Source: SZUA-36 sp041570235 (GTDB lineage: Bacteria; Pseudomonadota; Gammaproteobacteria; Xanthomonadales; SZUA-36). Taken from it: a DNA stretch of 13,680 nucleotides. The translations under genes and the position numbers were made by a program. The stretch spans positions 1 through 13,680 of the forward strand of contig JBFFWN010000081.1 in NCBI GenBank assembly GCA_041570235.1, given 5' to 3'. Shown one piece after another: positions 13,118-13,680 of the stretch. The notes beneath the pieces were generated by a model. That model was not told the DNA's origin and made no database searches. It worked only from the letters and a program-made list of their open reading frames with translations. Each line of letters starts with the position of its first letter. Within the stretch, counting starts at the first letter, position 1.

Positions 13118-13680
13118 ATGATCGACAGTAAGAACATTCTCAGCACCTGCGAGACTGCTTTTGCAGTGGATCGCAATGGGCAGATAGTGATTTGGAATCA
13201 GGCCGCAGAGCAAACCTTCGGATATTCTGAGTCCGAGGCACTTGTTAAGCAATGCTGGGAATTATTGTCGGGACTGGATATCTTTGGTAATCCGTCGTGC
13301 TGCGAAGGCTGTCCGATCCGCGCTGCGGCATTTAATGATGAGCCAATAAATCGCTTCCAGATTTATTTTGAAACCGCTTCACATAAGCGTAAAAGAGTCA
13401 CGGTCAGTGCCCTGATTCTATTCAATGGTCCTGGCAAGAAGGTATTTGTTCATTTATGCCACCCTGAATCGGAATTGGCCGGATCTACGGTCATCAAACA
13501 CACTGCAAATCACCTCACCCTAAATGAAGAATGCAAAACCCTGACACCCAGGGAAACAGAAGTGCTAACCCTTTTGTACAAGGGCATGACCGTAGCGAAA
13601 ATTGCTGCTTTGTTGAGTGTCAGTTCCTCCACCGTTCGCAATCACACCCATCACATCCTTCGTAAACTCGAGGTCCATAC
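13118..13680 (+). CDS. PAS-domain LuxR-type transcriptional regulator, 3' end outside the window
   Basis: DNA-binding regulator with an N-terminal PAS-like sensor and a C-terminal LuxR HTH; 187 residues are visible and perhaps 10-30 are missing. The PAS part (about 8-115) includes AFAVDRNGQIVIWNQAAEQTFGYSESE, quoted here as AFAVDRNGQIVIWN and QAAEQTFGYSESE. A cysteine cluster, GNPSCCEGCPIR, has Cys61, Cys62 and Cys65. The HTH spans 141-187 (TLTPRETEVLTLLYKG, then VAKIAALLSVSSSTVRNHTHHI). ATG 13,118 is the first good in-frame start after a stop at 13,061. GAAGG lies only two bases before it, so translation initiation may be weak. There is no receiver domain, so the signal probably acts directly on the PAS domain; the cysteines suggest metal or redox sensing, which is inference. 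It is the first gene after the decayed acetate kinase region. Confidence 0.9.
   Translation, partial: MIDSKNILSTCETAFAVDRNGQIVIWNQAAEQTFGYSESEALVKQCWELLSGLDIFGNPSCCEGCPIRAAAFNDEPINRFQIYFETASHKRKRVTVSALILFNGPGKKVFVHLCHPESELAGSTVIKHTANHLTLNEECKTLTPRETEVLTLLYKGMTVAKIAALLSVSSSTVRNHTHHILRKLEVH

Noticed and set aside
13037..13252. 71-codon minus-strand frame over the start of the LuxR-type gene
   Set aside because: The plus strand encodes a clear PAS-LuxR protein over the same bases and the minus frame has no recognisable feature.

Overview
The window looks like chromosomal DNA of a marine- or soil-type Gammaproteobacterium. This is inferred from the gene style only: a large TonB-dependent receptor, AGCS and SSS sodium symporters, strong Shine-Dalgarno sites and many ATGA start/stop overlaps. 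No rRNA, tRNA or other taxonomic marker is present. Dense coding occupies 1-11,866. The last 1.8 kb is sparser, more AT-rich and partly decayed.

Layout. Positions 1-892 (minus) hold the N-terminal two thirds of an AGCS sodium:amino-acid symporter, cut by the window edge. Positions 991-6222 (minus) are one tightly packed five-gene operon, in transcription order: TetR regulator, FabH/KASIII-like enzyme, AMP-dependent acyl-CoA ligase, Ser-His-Asp alpha/beta hydrolase, and an exported PHB-depolymerase-like esterase. The first four genes are joined by 4-base ATGA overlaps and the fifth starts 12 bases after its neighbour. Divergent from the operon, across 119 bp carrying candidate operators, is a TonB-dependent receptor (6342-8693, plus) that ends in a clear intrinsic terminator. 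Next come a small four-helix membrane protein and an SSS symporter (8839-10,820, plus, ATGA overlap). Convergent with these is a protein with two cyclic-nucleotide-binding-like domains and a rhodanese domain (10,835-11,866, minus). The right end carries a broken acetate kinase gene (12,027-12,759), a terminator hairpin, short tandem repeats, and the start of a PAS-LuxR regulator (13,118 to the edge).

How the genes may work together (inference). The receptor would import a hydrophobic or ester-containing compound across the outer membrane. The exported esterase would cut an ester or oligoester, the ligase would activate the freed acid as a CoA thioester, and the KASIII-like enzyme and the cytoplasmic hydrolase would make or break a beta-keto or ester linkage. 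The TetR protein probably senses an acyl-CoA or related ligand and may act at a 21-bp palindrome that covers its own start codon. The KASIII-like protein keeps the nucleophilic Cys but has His where FabH has its catalytic Asn, so it is probably not a housekeeping FabH. This regulator-receptor-operon unit is the best candidate here for an undescribed pathway.
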